Source: Lentzea terrae (GTDB lineage: Bacteria; Actinomycetota; Actinomycetes; Mycobacteriales; Pseudonocardiaceae). Taken from it: a stretch of DNA of 64,000 nt. The translations under genes were made by a program, and so were the position numbers. Shown here one piece after another: positions 17,748 through 29,243 of this stretch (its first letter is position 1; the number at the start of each line of letters is the position of its first letter). The stretch spans positions 218,290 through 282,289 of the forward strand of contig NZ_QFWW01000008.1 of assembly GCF_003265345.1 (NCBI RefSeq). Reading direction: 5' to 3'. The notes under the pieces were generated by a model, which saw only the letters and a program-made list of their open reading frames with translations, was not told where the DNA came from and searched no databases.

Positions 17748-19135
17748 CGGTTCTCCTCAAGCGGTTCGTCGCGGAGCACGTCGCCCACCGCAGGCAGCGC
17801 GACGAGCGCGAACGCGAGGGCGGTCAGGACGGTGGTGACCGTGAACGTGGCGGCGTAGCCGTTGGCGCTCGACGTCAGGTACAGGACCACGCCGAGCGCA
17901 CCGGCGAGCTGGGAGGTCATGTTCACGATGCCGGACGCCGCACCGCGGGCTTCCGCGGTGGCGGCGTTGGTGCCGACTTCGGTCGCGATCACGAGCACGG
18001 GCACGAAGCCGACACCGACGAGCACCATCGCCGGCAGCATTCCGGTCAGGTAGTCGTGGGACCGGTCCAGCGACGTCAGCCATCCGAGGCCCGCGCCGAT
18101 CAGGCCAAGCCCGGTCAACAGCAGCGCACGCCGGGACAGGTGTCGCCGCACCCGCTCCACCATCGGTGCGGCGAGTGCGGCGACGACGGCGATCGGCAGG
18201 AAGGCGATACCTGTCCACAGCGGATCCAGCCGCAGCACGTCCTGGAGGTGGAGGGTCATGATGACGAAGAGGCCGCTCGTGGCCACGACGCCGAACAACA
18301 GGATGATCGTGATGGAGACCAGCAGCGCGCGAGTGTGCAGCTGGGGCAAGGGGATCAACGGTTCGGCCCGGCTCCGTTCCAGCATGAACGCGGTGCCGGC
18401 AGTGAGCAGACACACCGCTGCGGCGATGAACGCGGTCGAGCGACCCGATCCGGTGGTCACCGAGCTCAGCACCAGCATCAGTGCGCCGGACGCGGTGGTG
18501 ACGAGCGCGGAGCTGACCACCGCGCGAAGACCAGGCCACGGCCGGCGAGCACCGGGCGGCGTGCCGGGCACCGCAGTCAGCAACGCGATGGCCAGCAGGC
18601 ACAGCGGAACGTTCACCCACATCACCGCCTGCCACGACAGGTAGCGGACCAGGATGCCGCCCACCACACCACCGCCGGCGAAGCCGATCGAGCCGACTGC
18701 CGACCACCAGCCGAGCAGCCACAGCCGTCGCTCCCCGGCAACGGAGACAGCGGTGATCAACGCCAGTGCGGCGGGAGTGATGATCGCGGCCGCGAGGCCC
18801 TGCACCGAGCGGCCGGTGATCAGCATCCACGGCTGCGTGGCAAGCGCACCCAGCACCGATCCCGCCAGGAACAGCAGGAAGCCCGCGCGCAGCATGGCGC
18901 GCGGCTCGACGTGGTCGGCCAGCCTGCCGCACACCAGCAGGAACCCGCCCAGTACCACCAGATAGGCGGTCACGACCCAGTGCAGCTGCGCGGCCGGGAT
19001 CCGCAGCGCCGACCGCATGCTGGGCAGGGCGACGTTGACGATGGAGGTGTCCAGCGTGGTGATCAGCTGCGCCGACAGCAGTCCGGCGGCGAGCGGGAGG
19101 CCGGGGCGCGTGGCACGGTGAGCGGTCACGGGCAC
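17744..19135 (-). CDS. MFS transporter, DHA2 (14-helix) drug exporter type
   Basis: The 463-aa protein has about 14 hydrophobic helices, the motif LDTSIVNVALPSM in helix 1 and a GRLADHVEPR loop between helices 2 and 3, all typical of the DHA2 EmrB/QacA proton-coupled exporters. It starts at GTG 19135, 16 bp after the prenyl synthase-like gene, and overlaps the P450 gene by 4 bases. Its place in the operon suggests that it exports the isoprenoid product or protects the producer. The substrate is inferred from context only. Confidence 0.9.
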   Translation of the reverse strand: MPVTAHRATRPGLPLAAGLLSAQLITTLDTSIVNVALPSMRSALRIPAAQLHWVVTAYLVVLGGFLLVCGRLADHVEPRAMLRAGFLLFLAGSVLGALATQPWMLITGRSVQGLAAAIITPAALALITAVSVAGERRLWLLGWWSAVGSIGFAGGGVVGGILVRYLSWQAVMWVNVPLCLLAIALLTAVPGTPPGARRPWPGLRAVVSSALVTTASGALMLVLSSVTTGSGRSTAFIAAAVCLLTAGTAFMLERSRAEPLIPLPQLHTRALLVSITIILLFGVVATSGLFVIMTLHLQDVLRLDPLWTGIAFLPIAVVAALAAPMVERVRRHLSRRALLLTGLGLIGAGLGWLTSLDRSHDYLTGMLPAMVLVGVGFVPVLVIATEVGTNAATAEARGAASGIVNMTSQLAGALGVVLYLTSSANGYAATFTVTTVLTALAFALVALPAVGDVLRDEPLEENR

Positions 19136-19151
19136 GGCGAGTCGACCTCCG

Positions 19152-20180
19152 TCAGCTGGCCGCAGGTGCGGCTCCTGCGGTGGGTAACCGGCCGGTCACG
19201 CGCGGAAACCCGTCCACAGGTGCCGCCGCCCGATCGGCGAGCACGTGCAGCTGCCGCACGACAGGGCGCTCGCGAAGCCCTTCGGTGAGATCGCGCAGCA
19301 GCGTGACCACCCGGTCGTGCATCTCGGCGATCGTCGCGTAGTAGCCGGCCAGACACCGCGGGTCGGTCATCTCGCGCACGAGGGCTTCGAGGTCCTCGGG
19401 TGCGGGGTCGCCCGAGCCGAGCAAGGCGAGCCAGCGCCGTCGATCAGCCGTGGTGCAGCAGTTCTCGAGGAAGTGCGTCAGCAGGAACGTGGCGGTGCCG
19501 TTGTGCAGGTCTTCGTGCTCCCCGGAGACGATGTCCTCCTGGTCGTTGCGGAACTGGCCGACGGTGCCGAGCGCGTACCCGAACTCCCGCCACGCCTCCA
19601 CCCGGCTGGGCGCCGCGCCCGCGGCCAGCGCGGCCGCCGCGCACGCCATGCCGTAGGCCGCGCCGTTCTTGTCCCGGTAGGTGCGCAACACCTCGCCGCA
19701 CGAGGTGTTGCCGACCTGGTTGCGCAGGTCGCGGATCTGGCCGTTGTTGGACGTGGTCCACGCGTCGGCGTACTCGCGCAGGATCGCGGTGGCGGTCGCG
19801 GACGGGAAGTCGGCGCAGATCAGCTTGGTGGGCAAGCTGATGCCGCAGCACACCGCCGCCATCACCGACTCGCCGGCGCCGAGCTCGTTGTTGTACGTCA
19901 ACGGCGCTGAGTCGATCACGTCGTCCATGACGTGCGCGGCCAGCCACCACAGGTGGTGGGCCGATGCGATGGCCACCGCGTCACCTGGGTTTTCGGCCTC
20001 CGCGTCGTGCACGAGCAGCGGCGTCAACAGCATTGCGTCTTCCGGCGCACGCGTCTGCAGCAGCAACGCCACGGCCTGGTGCATCTGCCTGTCATCGGCG
20101 AGGTCGTCCAGCAGGCGCTCGATCCGGGCGCGCACAGCCGGATACACGTCGTGGACGGTCAGAGCTTGGTCGATGGTCAT
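19152..20180 (-). CDS. Isoprenyl diphosphate synthase-like protein, possible terpene synthase
   Basis: The 342-aa protein has the all-alpha fold pattern of trans-polyprenyl synthases: a first Asp-rich motif DDVID (86-90), a conserved Lys in YRDKNGAAYG (Lys171), and a second motif QFRNDQED (209-216), where the first Asp is replaced by Asn. It lacks the GGKxxR IPP-binding motif (PEDAMLLTP is in its place) and the RRG after the first Asp motif. Chain elongation with IPP is therefore doubtful; it may ionise and cyclise a prenyl diphosphate, as the IDS-like terpene synthases do. It lies 15 bp after ispH in an operon supplying IPP/DMAPP. AGGGGG precedes the ATG. Fold assignment is firm; activity is open. 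Confidence 0.8.
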   Translation of the reverse strand: MTIDQALTVHDVYPAVRARIERLLDDLADDRQMHQAVALLLQTRAPEDAMLLTPLLVHDAEAENPGDAVAIASAHHLWWLAAHVMDDVIDSAPLTYNNELGAGESVMAAVCCGISLPTKLICADFPSATATAILREYADAWTTSNNGQIRDLRNQVGNTSCGEVLRTYRDKNGAAYGMACAAAALAAGAAPSRVEAWREFGYALGTVGQFRNDQEDIVSGEHEDLHNGTATFLLTHFLENCCTTADRRRWLALLGSGDPAPEDLEALVREMTDPRCLAGYYATIAEMHDRVVTLLRDLTEGLRERPVVRQLHVLADRAAAPVDGFPRVTGRLPTAGAAPAAS

Positions 20181-20195
20181 TTCGTCCCCCTCTGG

Positions 20196-21431
20196 TCAGC
20201 GGAGCTGCGCGGGAAGCGTGAAGGTGATGTCCTCGCGTGCGACCCGGACCTCGTCCACCGAGATCTCACCGAGCCCGCGCAGGGCGTCGAGCACCTGTTC
20301 GACGAGCAGTTCGGGTGTGGACGCCGCCGCGGTGAGGCCGATGGTCGTGACGCCGGTCAGCAGCGCCGGATCCAGCTCCGTCGCGTCCTCGATGAGCAAG
20401 GACCGGCTGCCTGCCCTGCTCGCGACCTCCACGAGCCGGTTGGCGTTCGACGACGTGGCCGAGCCGACGACGAGCACGAGTTCGGCGCGGCTTGCGACCG
20501 CCTGGACGGCTTGCTGGCGGTTGGTGGTGGCATAGCAGATGTCCGCGCCTCGCGGTCCGTGCGCGGTGGGAAAACGGCGGCGGATGACCGAGGCAATGCG
20601 CTCGGCTTCGGCGGTCGCCAGCGTGGTCTGGGTCAGGAAGGCGACGCGTTCCGGATCTCCGGGATCGAACGTCTCGGCGTCCTCGACGGTCTCCACGAGG
20701 TGCGTCACGCCGGGCGCTTCTCCCAACGTACCTTCGGTTTCCTCGTGTCCGGCATGTCCGATGAAGGCTATGGTGCGTCCGTGTTCGGCGTGTTTGCGCG
20801 CCTCCGAATGCACCTTGGCCACCAGTGGGCAGGTTGCGTCGATCGTGACGAGGTTCCGGTCCGATGCCGCCGCACGGACCGCTGGTGAGACACCGTGTGC
20901 GGAAAACACGACAGTGGCGCCGTGCGGCACTTCTTCAACGGACTCCACGAACACCGCACCCCGTCCCGCCAGGTCTGCGACGACGTGTTCGTTGTGGACG
21001 ATCTGTTTGCGCACGTACACCGGTCGGCCGAATCTGCGCAGTGCGAGCTCGACGATCTCCACGGCGCGGTCGACACCGGCGCACGCCGCTCGCGGCGCCG
21101 CGAGCACAACAGCACGGTCCGAACGCGCCGCCGACCAGCGCTTCAGCGCGGCCGCCAGTGCTTCGTCGCCGTCGTGGCGGGAAAACGTGACCGTCGGCAG
21201 CAGCGCCGGGCTCCGATCACGGCCGGCGGGCACACCGTCGGCCCGCAACGCCGCCACGATGAGGTCGTCGGTGGCCGCGGTGGCGTCACCACGCCGCACG
21301 GCCACGCCAAGCCGTCCGTTGGCCGCGTGCTGCGACCGGTGACCGAAAGGCAGAACGGTGGCCGCGGGCACGCTCTCACTGATCGTGCGAGCGAGTGCGG
21401 CATCGTCGCTGTAGACGAGCAGCGAGGTCAT
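20196..21431 (-). CDS. ispH: 4-hydroxy-3-methylbut-2-enyl diphosphate reductase with N-terminal extension
   Basis: IspH makes IPP and DMAPP from HMBPP with a [4Fe-4S] cluster, the last MEP pathway step. The three cluster ligands are Cys117, Cys201 and Cys299, and the proton-relay residues lie in [13 protein letters not shown] (His229, Glu231). A late [10 protein letters not shown] replaces the usual GASTP motif. The protein has 411 residues against a usual ~315; the extra ~105 N-terminal residues form a separate unrecognised domain. It overlaps ispG by 4 bases and is third in the operon. The presence inside a P450/MFS cluster suggests a dedicated second copy for secondary metabolism. Confidence 0.95.
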   Translation of the reverse strand: MTSLLVYSDDAALARTISESVPAATVLPFGHRSQHAANGRLGVAVRRGDATAATDDLIVAALRADGVPAGRDRSPALLPTVTFSRHDGDEALAAALKRWSAARSDRAVVLAAPRAACAGVDRAVEIVELALRRFGRPVYVRKQIVHNEHVVADLAGRGAVFVESVEEVPHGATVVFSAHGVSPAVRAAASDRNLVTIDATCPLVAKVHSEARKHAEHGRTIAFIGHAGHEETEGTLGEAPGVTHLVETVEDAETFDPGDPERVAFLTQTTLATAEAERIASVIRRRFPTAHGPRGADICYATTNRQQAVQAVASRAELVLVVGSATSSNANRLVEVASRAGSRSLLIEDATELDPALLTGVTTIGLTAAASTPELLVEQVLDALRGLGEISVDEVRVAREDITFTLPAQLR

Positions 21432-22513
21432 GCCGGACTCCCTTGTTCTTCGCTCAGCCGCAGGGCTTCCTCGATCAGGGTTTCGGCGATCTGCGCCTCG
21501 GGAACGGTCTTCACGACCTCGCCTCGCACGAAGATCTGGCCTTTGCCGTTACCGGACGCCACACCGAGGTCGGCTTCCCTGGCCTCGCCGGGCCCGTTCA
21601 CGACGCAGCCCATCACGGCGACCCGCAGCGGTGTCTCGATCCCTTCCAGCGCCGCGGTCACCTCTTCGGTCAGCCGGTACACGTCGACCTGGGCACGTCC
21701 GCACGACGGGCAGGAGACGATCTCCAGCTTGCGCGGCCGCAGGTCGAGCGACTGCAGGATCTGTGTGCCGACCTTGACCTCCTCGACCGGTGGCGCGGAC
21801 AACGAGACCCGGATGGTGTCGCCGATTCCCTGCCGCAGCAACGCGCTGAACGCGACCGCGGACTTGACCGTGCCCTGGATCAGCGGACCCGCCTCCGTCA
21901 CGCCCAGGTGCAACGGATAATCACATTGCGCCGCAAGAATTTCGTACGCGCGAACCATCGTCGTCGGGTCGTGGTGCTTGACCGAGATCTTGAGGTCGTG
22001 GAACCCGTGCTCGGCGAAGAGACCCGCCTCCCACAACGCGGACTCCGCCAGCGCCTCGGGGGTCGCCGAACCGTGCTTGGCCAGCAGCCGCCGGTCGAGC
22101 GAGCCGGCGTTCACCCCGATCCGGATGGGCGTGCCGTGGTCGCGCGCTGCCGCGGCGATCTCCTCGACCTGGTCGTCGAACTTCCGGATGTTGCCGGGGT
22201 TGACCCGGACTCCGGCGCAGCCGGCCTCGATCGCCGCGAACACGTATCGCGGCTGGAAGTGGATGTCGGCCACCACCGGAATCGGTGACTTCCGCGCGAT
22301 CGAGGGCAGCGCCTCGGCGTCGTCGGCACTCGGACACGCCACCCGCACGATGTCGCAGCCCGCCGCTGTCAGCTCCGCGATCTGCTGCAGGGTGGCGTCG
22401 ACGTGCGCGGTCGGCGTCGTGGTCATGGACTGCACCGAAACAGGATGTTCGCTGCCCACACCGACTTTGCCCAGCGAGAGCTGACGGGTGGGACGGCGTG
22501 AGGTAGCAGGCAT
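21428..22513 (-). CDS. ispG: (E)-4-hydroxy-3-methylbut-2-enyl-diphosphate synthase
   Basis: IspG (GcpE) converts MEcPP to HMBPP with a [4Fe-4S] cluster. The 361-aa protein begins [20 protein letters not shown] and shows the TIM-barrel motifs VQSMTTTPT and VRVNPGNI, then the C-terminal iron-sulfur ligands in CPSCGR and GCVVNGPGE. The ATG at 22513 overlaps the dxs stop by one base (TGATG), and the 3' end overlaps ispH by four. Upstream in-frame sequence belongs to dxs in another frame. It is full length with no missing key residue. Confidence 0.95.
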   Translation of the reverse strand: MPATSRRPTRQLSLGKVGVGSEHPVSVQSMTTTPTAHVDATLQQIAELTAAGCDIVRVACPSADDAEALPSIARKSPIPVVADIHFQPRYVFAAIEAGCAGVRVNPGNIRKFDDQVEEIAAAARDHGTPIRIGVNAGSLDRRLLAKHGSATPEALAESALWEAGLFAEHGFHDLKISVKHHDPTTMVRAYEILAAQCDYPLHLGVTEAGPLIQGTVKSAVAFSALLRQGIGDTIRVSLSAPPVEEVKVGTQILQSLDLRPRKLEIVSCPSCGRAQVDVYRLTEEVTAALEGIETPLRVAVMGCVVNGPGEAREADLGVASGNGKGQIFVRGEVVKTVPEAQIAETLIEEALRLSEEQGSPA

Positions 22514-24309
22514 CACGACACCTCCGCGCAGATCGAGTGTTCGCCAAACCAGTGGCACAGCGTCGTGCGAGCGGTTTCGGCGATGCACGGGCCGGTCAGC
22601 CCGAGACCGGACAGGATGCTCTTGCGGCTGCCATGAGCGTGGAACGCGGGCTCGACCGCCATCGTGCGGACCGGCTGGGTGATGTCGTTGTCCTGCAACA
22701 ACTGCACGAGTGCGGTGCCGACACCGCCGGTGCGGGTGTTGTCCTCCACCGACATCGTGATCCGATGGTGAGCCGCCGCGCTCGCCAGCGTGTCCGGCAA
22801 CGGCACCACCCAGCGCGGGTCCACCACGGTGACGGTCACGCCCTGTGCTTCCAGTTCGGCTGCCGCGGCAAGGCATTCCGCCGCCATCGCACCCACGGCG
22901 ACGAGCAGCACGTCGCGCTTGCGCTTCGGCCGTCCCTCCCCGTGCAAGACGTCGATGCCGTCGCACACCTCACGAACGGGAAAGTCGGCAGGCAGCTCGC
23001 CTTTCGGGAAGCGCACCGCCGTCGGCCCTCCCGCGTTCTCCACTCCGGCGCGCAGGGCCTGCCGCAACGTCGTGCCATCGCGCGGTGCGGCCAAGCGCAT
23101 GTTCGGCACGATCCGCAGCAGCGACAGATCCCACATGCCGTGGTGGCTCGGACCGTCCTCGCCGGTGATACCTGATCTGTCCAGCACGAAGGTGACCGGG
23201 CACTCGTGCAGCCCGCAGTCCAGCAGCACCTGGTCGAACGCGCGGTTGAGGAACGTCGAGTAGATCGGCACCACCGGCCGCAGACCCGCCATCGCCATAG
23301 CGGCACTCGAGGTCACCGCGTGCTGCTCGGCGAGCCCCACGTCGAACACGCGGTCCGGATACCGTGCTGCGAACGCGCCGAGGCCGACCGGGTGCAACAT
23401 GGCGGCGGTGACCGCGACGATGTCCGGCCGATCCTCGGCGAGCCGGACCAGTTCGTCACCGAACACCCGCGTCCACGTCAGGCCTGCTGCTGTTGCTGCC
23501 GATCGTTGCGCCGGCACCGCGTGCAGCCGGTCTGTCTCGTCGGTTTCGGCAGGCCGGTACCCGCGTCCCTTCACGGTCCGGCAATGCACGATCACCGGCC
23601 CCGGTACGCGCTTCGCCTCCTCGAATGCCTCCTGCAGCGCAACGAGATCATGCCCATCGACGGGACCGAGGTAGGCAAGTCCCATGTGGACGAACAAGCC
23701 CGCGTCATCGTTCATGTGCAGCCGCCCGGCCACGCCCACCGTGGGACTGTAGGAACGCCCGTTGTCGTTGAGCACCACGATGACCTTGCGTTCGGCCTCG
23801 CCGATGTTGTTCAAGGCCTCCCACGCCATGCCACCCGTCAGCGTGCCGTCGCCGATGATGGCGACGACGTGCCGGTCTGCGACACGACTCACCTCGTCCG
23901 CCTTCGCGAACCCGTCGGCGTACGACAGCGCGGTCGACGCGTGGGAGTTCTCCACGTGATCGTGCTCGGACTCCTTGCGGCTCGGATAACCCGACAGCCC
24001 GGACGACGTGCGCAACCGGACGAAGTCGGCCGACCGCCCGGTGACCATCTTGTGCACGTACGCCTGGTGCCCGGTGTCCCAGATGATCCGGTCCGCCGGT
24101 GAGGTGAAGCTGCGGTGCAACGCCAGCGTCAGCTCGACCACGCCGAGGTTCGACCCCAGATGGCCACCGGACCGCGTCACCCGGTCGATCAAAAAGGACC
24201 GAATCGCCCCCGCCAGTTCGTTCAGCTCCGGTAAATCCATGGCTTTCAGGTCGGCAGGACGCACGCCGTCGGCATGGCACAGCCGTTCTGTGAATTGTTC
24301 GATCACCAC
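22513..24309 (-). CDS. dxs: 1-deoxy-D-xylulose-5-phosphate synthase
   Basis: Dxs joins pyruvate and glyceraldehyde 3-phosphate with thiamine diphosphate, the first and often flux-limiting MEP step. The 598-aa protein has the transketolase-like signatures [15 protein letters not shown], the thiamine-binding [16 protein letters not shown], and the catalytic-domain segment [19 protein letters not shown]. It is slightly shorter than typical Dxs (~620-640 aa). It starts at GTG 24309 or 24306 and is the first gene of the operon. Dxr, IspD, IspE and IspF are not in the window, so this set boosts the first and last steps only. Confidence 0.95.
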   Translation of the reverse strand: MVIEQFTERLCHADGVRPADLKAMDLPELNELAGAIRSFLIDRVTRSGGHLGSNLGVVELTLALHRSFTSPADRIIWDTGHQAYVHKMVTGRSADFVRLRTSSGLSGYPSRKESEHDHVENSHASTALSYADGFAKADEVSRVADRHVVAIIGDGTLTGGMAWEALNNIGEAERKVIVVLNDNGRSYSPTVGVAGRLHMNDDAGLFVHMGLAYLGPVDGHDLVALQEAFEEAKRVPGPVIVHCRTVKGRGYRPAETDETDRLHAVPAQRSAATAAGLTWTRVFGDELVRLAEDRPDIVAVTAAMLHPVGLGAFAARYPDRVFDVGLAEQHAVTSSAAMAMAGLRPVVPIYSTFLNRAFDQVLLDCGLHECPVTFVLDRSGITGEDGPSHHGMWDLSLLRIVPNMRLAAPRDGTTLRQALRAGVENAGGPTAVRFPKGELPADFPVREVCDGIDVLHGEGRPKRKRDVLLVAVGAMAAECLAAAAELEAQGVTVTVVDPRWVVPLPDTLASAAAHHRITMSVEDNTRTGGVGTALVQLLQDNDITQPVRTMAVEPAFHAHGSRKSILSGLGLTGPCIAETARTTLCHWFGEHSICAEVS

Positions 24310-24912
24310 TGACCCCTCGGATACCTGCGCGCCCCGTTAAAATGCGACAGCGGCAACAATCTCGCTGTTGCAATTCGACGCTATCGATGGCTATCGGGGC
24401 CGGCAACCCGAGCGGGTTCGATGTCGATGCGCGATCCTCACACCATCGTTGGTGTTCTCATAGTCCACAAAAGGGAACCGCCTGGCAGAAGGGTGTCGTC
24501 ACGTGCGTCCGGATGGCGTGTCGAGCTGGATCGATCGGCCTAAAAGTACTCCATTTCGGTGATGTGCAGGCGAGTGTCCCTCGATCATTATGAATGGCCT
24601 GGAATTCGCCTGGAGAAGGCTGGTTCAAGCATTTCAAACTGGTTTCGGCGCCTGGTGATGTCTCGGTGTACCTATCGGTGGTCGATCTCTTGCGGGCATC
24701 CACATGTCGTCTTCGAGGTCCGCGAAGTCGACAACATTGGCGTAGTTCCGACGTCCTGGTTCTGCGCCGGGCTGCCAACGTCCTTCCCGGTCGTCGACTG
24801 GTGCCTTGTGGCGGATCTCGCTGACCTCGTGATTGGGCCGCTGGGACCTGCTGGCCGGGTGCCCGCGCGTGGCACCCTGAGAGCGCAGGCGTCAACAGTG
24901 GGGGAGCTGAAC
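24310..24912. other. Divergent intergenic region of the isoprenoid cluster
   Basis: About 600 bases separate dxs from the sulfotransferase gene. The stretch is richer in A and T than its surroundings and must hold the promoter of the leftward isoprenoid operon and probably that of the sulfotransferase. I see no convincing gene, RNA or perfect operator in it. Open frames present here lack actinomycete codon bias. Confidence 0.5.
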
Positions 24913-25803
24913 ATGGCTGCGTTGCGGCGTTATCGCACGGTGGTGTCCGACAGCGCCCTGTGGGCCGACTTCCCGTTCCGGCCAGGGGACGTCGTGCTCA
25001 GCCCGCCGGCGAAGTGCGGCACGACCTGGATGCAGATGCTGTGCGCGTTGCTGATCTTCGACAAGACCGAGTTCGACCGGCCGCTCACCGAGATCTCCCC
25101 GTGGCTCGACGCGACGACCTACGACACGGCTGCGACGCTGGCCGCGCTGGAAAGCCAGGAGCACCGGCGTTTCATCAAGACCCACACACCGCTCGACGGC
25201 CTGCCGTTCCACGAGGACGTCACCTACATCTGCGTCGGGCGCGACCCGAGGGACGCCATGCTGTCCTTCGAGAACGCCACGGCCAACATCCATCCGGATG
25301 CCATCCCCCCAGGCGGGTTCGACCCGGAGCAGCCCCCGCCCCCGCCACTGGACCCGGTCGACCGGTTCTGGGCGTGGGCCGACTCGGATCTCCTCAACGA
25401 CACGACTTCGTTCGGCGTGAGTCTGGCCAACCTGGTCAACCACGTGCGCACGTTCTGGGACCGTCGCAACGAGCCCCAGGTCGCGCTGTTCCACTACGCG
25501 GACCTCAAAGCCGACCTGCCCGGCGAACTGCGGCGCCTGGCGCGGCTGCTGTCGATCGAGATCAGCGACGAACGCGTCGACGAGCTGGTGGCCGCGGCGA
25601 CGTTCGACCGCATGCGCGGCCGCGCCGACGAGCTGGCTCCCGGCGTCGACCACAAACTGTGGCGCAGCAACGAGAACTTCTTCCGCTCCGGCACCAGCGG
25701 CCAGTGGCGGAGCCTGCTCGACTCCGCCGCACTCGACCGCTACCGCAGCCGCGTGGCCGAACTGGCTCCGCCCGAGCTCGTCGAGTGGCTCCACCGTCCG
25801 TGA
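24913..25803 (+). CDS. PAPS-dependent sulfotransferase
   Basis: The 296-aa protein is of the cytosolic aryl/alcohol sulfotransferase type. The 5'-phosphosulfate loop is PPAKCGTTWMQ (residues ~32-42), a catalytic-type basic residue lies in FIKTHTPLDGLPF, and the 3'-phosphate site is VGRDPRDAMLSF (~109-120). The C-terminal RxxG-like region is WRSNENFFRSGTSGQWRS. It would transfer sulfate to a hydroxyl of a small acceptor. The ATG at 24913 follows GGGGAG. It is divergent from the isoprenoid operon, so it may sulfate a product hydroxylated by the P450; that link is inference. Confidence 0.9.
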   Translation: MAALRRYRTVVSDSALWADFPFRPGDVVLSPPAKCGTTWMQMLCALLIFDKTEFDRPLTEISPWLDATTYDTAATLAALESQEHRRFIKTHTPLDGLPFHEDVTYICVGRDPRDAMLSFENATANIHPDAIPPGGFDPEQPPPPPLDPVDRFWAWADSDLLNDTTSFGVSLANLVNHVRTFWDRRNEPQVALFHYADLKADLPGELRRLARLLSIEISDERVDELVAAATFDRMRGRADELAPGVDHKLWRSNENFFRSGTSGQWRSLLDSAALDRYRSRVAELAPPELVEWLHRP

Positions 25804-25807
25804 ACAC

Positions 25808-25835
25808 CGGGAGAGCCCCGGCCGGGGCTCTCCCG
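25808..25835. terminator. Bidirectional terminator palindrome
   Basis: CGGGAGAGCCCCGG (25808-25821) is followed directly by its perfect complement (25822-25835), giving a 28-bp palindrome between the convergent sulfotransferase and xylanase genes. It has no U-tract, as is usual in actinomycetes, and it can work for both strands. Confidence 0.8.
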
Positions 25836-25840
25836 CGCGC

Positions 25841-27606
<1,766 letters not shown>

Positions 27607-28626
27607 ATGAGATTTCGTGAAGGTCTGCTGGCCGTAGCGGCAGTGGCCATGGGCCTGTCGCTGACACCGGGGACCGCTGCCGCCGTCGAGCGCGACGTGG
27701 CGACGGACCTGGTCGTGCCGTGGGACATCGCGTTCCTGCCGGATCAGTCGGCGCTGGTGACCGAACGCGGCTCGGCCCGCGTGCTGTCCGTCAGCGACGG
27801 GACGACGCGCGAGGTGGCCCGCATCCCCGGCGTCGTGGCGGAGGGTGAGGGCGGCCTGCTGGGCATCGCCGTGTCACCGAGCTACACCACCGACGGGTAC
27901 GTGTTCGTCTACTACACGTCCACTTCGGACAATCGAATCGCGAGGTTCCGCATCGGCGAGACACCGCAGCCGATCGTGACCGGCATCCCGCGCGGCCGGA
28001 CGATCCACAACGGCGGCGGTTTGTCGTTCGGCCCGGACGGACTGCTCTACGCGGGCACCGGCGACGCGGGCAACACCGCCAACGCGCAGAACCCGAGCTC
28101 GTTGGCGGGCAAGATCCTGCGCATGACGATGGACGGCACGCCCGCACCGGGCAACCCGACCTCGTCGCTCGTCTACAGCCTCGGCCACCGCAACGTCCAG
28201 GGCCTGGCCTGGGACACCGGCGGCCGGATGTTCGCCGCCGAACTGGGGCAGAACCGGCTCGACGAGCTGAACGGCATCCGGGCCGGCGGCAACTACGGCT
28301 GGCCGACCTGCGAAGGTGCGTGCAACGACCCCAGGTTCGTCGACCCGCTGCTGACGTGGTCCACCGCGACGGCCTCACCCAGCGGTCTGGCCTTCCACAA
28401 CGGAAGCCTCTACATGGCGGCGTTGCGCGGACAGCGACTGTGGAAGATCCCGGTCGGCGCCGACGGCGCCGTCGGCCAGCCGGCGGCCCTGTTCTCCGGC
28501 ACCTACGGCCGGTTGCGCGGGGTCGCTTCGGCACCGGACGGCACGCTGTGGTTCTCGACGTCGAACCGCGACGGACGCGGCAGCGTCCGCCCCGGTGACG
28601 ATCGGATCGTCAGCACGACGAGTTGA
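27607..28626 (+). CDS. Secreted PQQ-dependent sugar dehydrogenase-like beta-propeller
   Basis: The 339-aa protein has a signal peptide (to about residue 26) and the soluble glucose dehydrogenase/sorbosone dehydrogenase propeller pattern: VPWDIAFLPDQSALVTERG, EGGLLGIAVSP, HNGGGLSFGPDGLLYAGTGDAG, LGHRNVQGLAWD and AELGQNRLDELN. These residues make the PQQ and calcium pocket in the family. It would oxidise sugars outside the cell if PQQ is available. The ATG at 27607 follows AAGGAGG. It is divergent from the xylanase, and both may serve plant polysaccharide use. Confidence 0.88.
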   Translation: MRFREGLLAVAAVAMGLSLTPGTAAAVERDVATDLVVPWDIAFLPDQSALVTERGSARVLSVSDGTTREVARIPGVVAEGEGGLLGIAVSPSYTTDGYVFVYYTSTSDNRIARFRIGETPQPIVTGIPRGRTIHNGGGLSFGPDGLLYAGTGDAGNTANAQNPSSLAGKILRMTMDGTPAPGNPTSSLVYSLGHRNVQGLAWDTGGRMFAAELGQNRLDELNGIRAGGNYGWPTCEGACNDPRFVDPLLTWSTATASPSGLAFHNGSLYMAALRGQRLWKIPVGADGAVGQPAALFSGTYGRLRGVASAPDGTLWFSTSNRDGRGSVRPGDDRIVSTTS

Positions 28627-28631
28627 CGGAC

Positions 28632-28673
28632 CGGCGGCGGTCTACCTGCGCTGGTTCAGGTAGACCGCCGCCG
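28632..28673. terminator. Strong bidirectional terminator hairpin
   Basis: CGGCGGCGGTCTACCTG (28632-28648) and its exact complement (28657-28673) form a 17-bp perfect stem with an 8-nt loop. It fills the gap between the convergent sugar dehydrogenase gene and the conservon cvnD gene, touching the cvnD stop codon. Confidence 0.88.
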
Positions 28674-29243
28674 CTACGAAGTCGCGCGCTCCAGCGTCGT
28701 CCGCAGAACGGTCAGGAGCGCGTCGCGAACCGAGAGCTTGGCGCGGGCGTCGAACGTGATGAGCGGGACGTGGTCGGCGATCGCCAGCGCCCAGCGGATG
28801 TCCGCCGTCGCGTGGCTGAGCCTGCCCTCGAACAGGTTGACCGCGACGACGAACGGCAGGCCCGCCTTCTCGAAGTAGTCGACGGCCGGATAGCACTCGT
28901 CCATGCGCCGCGTGTCGACGATCACGAGCGCGCCCAGCGCACCGTGTGCCAGGTCGCGCCACATGAAGCCGAAGCGGTCCTGGCCCGGTGTGCCGAACAG
29001 GTACAGCTTGACGTCGTCGTCGATCGTGATGCAGCCGAAGTCCAATGCCACCGTGGTGGTGGTCTTGCCCGGCACGTGGCCGGTGCGGTCCACGTCGTCG
29101 GAGGCCGTGGTGATGGCCGCCTCGGTGCGCAGTGGCGTGATCTCGGAGATGGACGACACCGCCGTCGTCTTGCCGACCCCGAAACCTCCCGCGATGATGA
29201 TCTTGACCGGTGTCGGGGTGCGGGGCTCAGCTGATGGCTTCAA
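28674..29243 (-). CDS. cvnD: Conservon GTP-binding protein CvnD (MglA-like small GTPase)
   Basis: The 189-aa protein has a P-loop GGFGVGKTT (residues ~19-27), a switch/Walker B region LFGTPGQDRFGFMW and the guanine-recognition region VAVNLFEG, as in conservon ATP/GTP-binding proteins of Streptomyces (CvnD). These small GTPases work with a membrane kinase-like protein and a roadblock protein in a complex resembling a eukaryotic G-protein system. It overlaps cvnC by 17 bases and ends the seven-gene operon. A strong hairpin follows its stop. Confidence 0.93.
   Translation of the reverse strand: MKPSAEPRTPTPVKIIIAGGFGVGKTTAVSSISEITPLRTEAAITTASDDVDRTGHVPGKTTTTVALDFGCITIDDDVKLYLFGTPGQDRFGFMWRDLAHGALGALVIVDTRRMDECYPAVDYFEKAGLPFVVAVNLFEGRLSHATADIRWALAIADHVPLITFDARAKLSVRDALLTVLRTTLERATS

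Noticed and set aside
24559..24912. N-terminal extension of the sulfotransferase (118 residues)
   Set aside because: The extension is Cys/Trp-rich without family resemblance, while the ATG at 24913 has a GGGGAG site and gives the normal family length.
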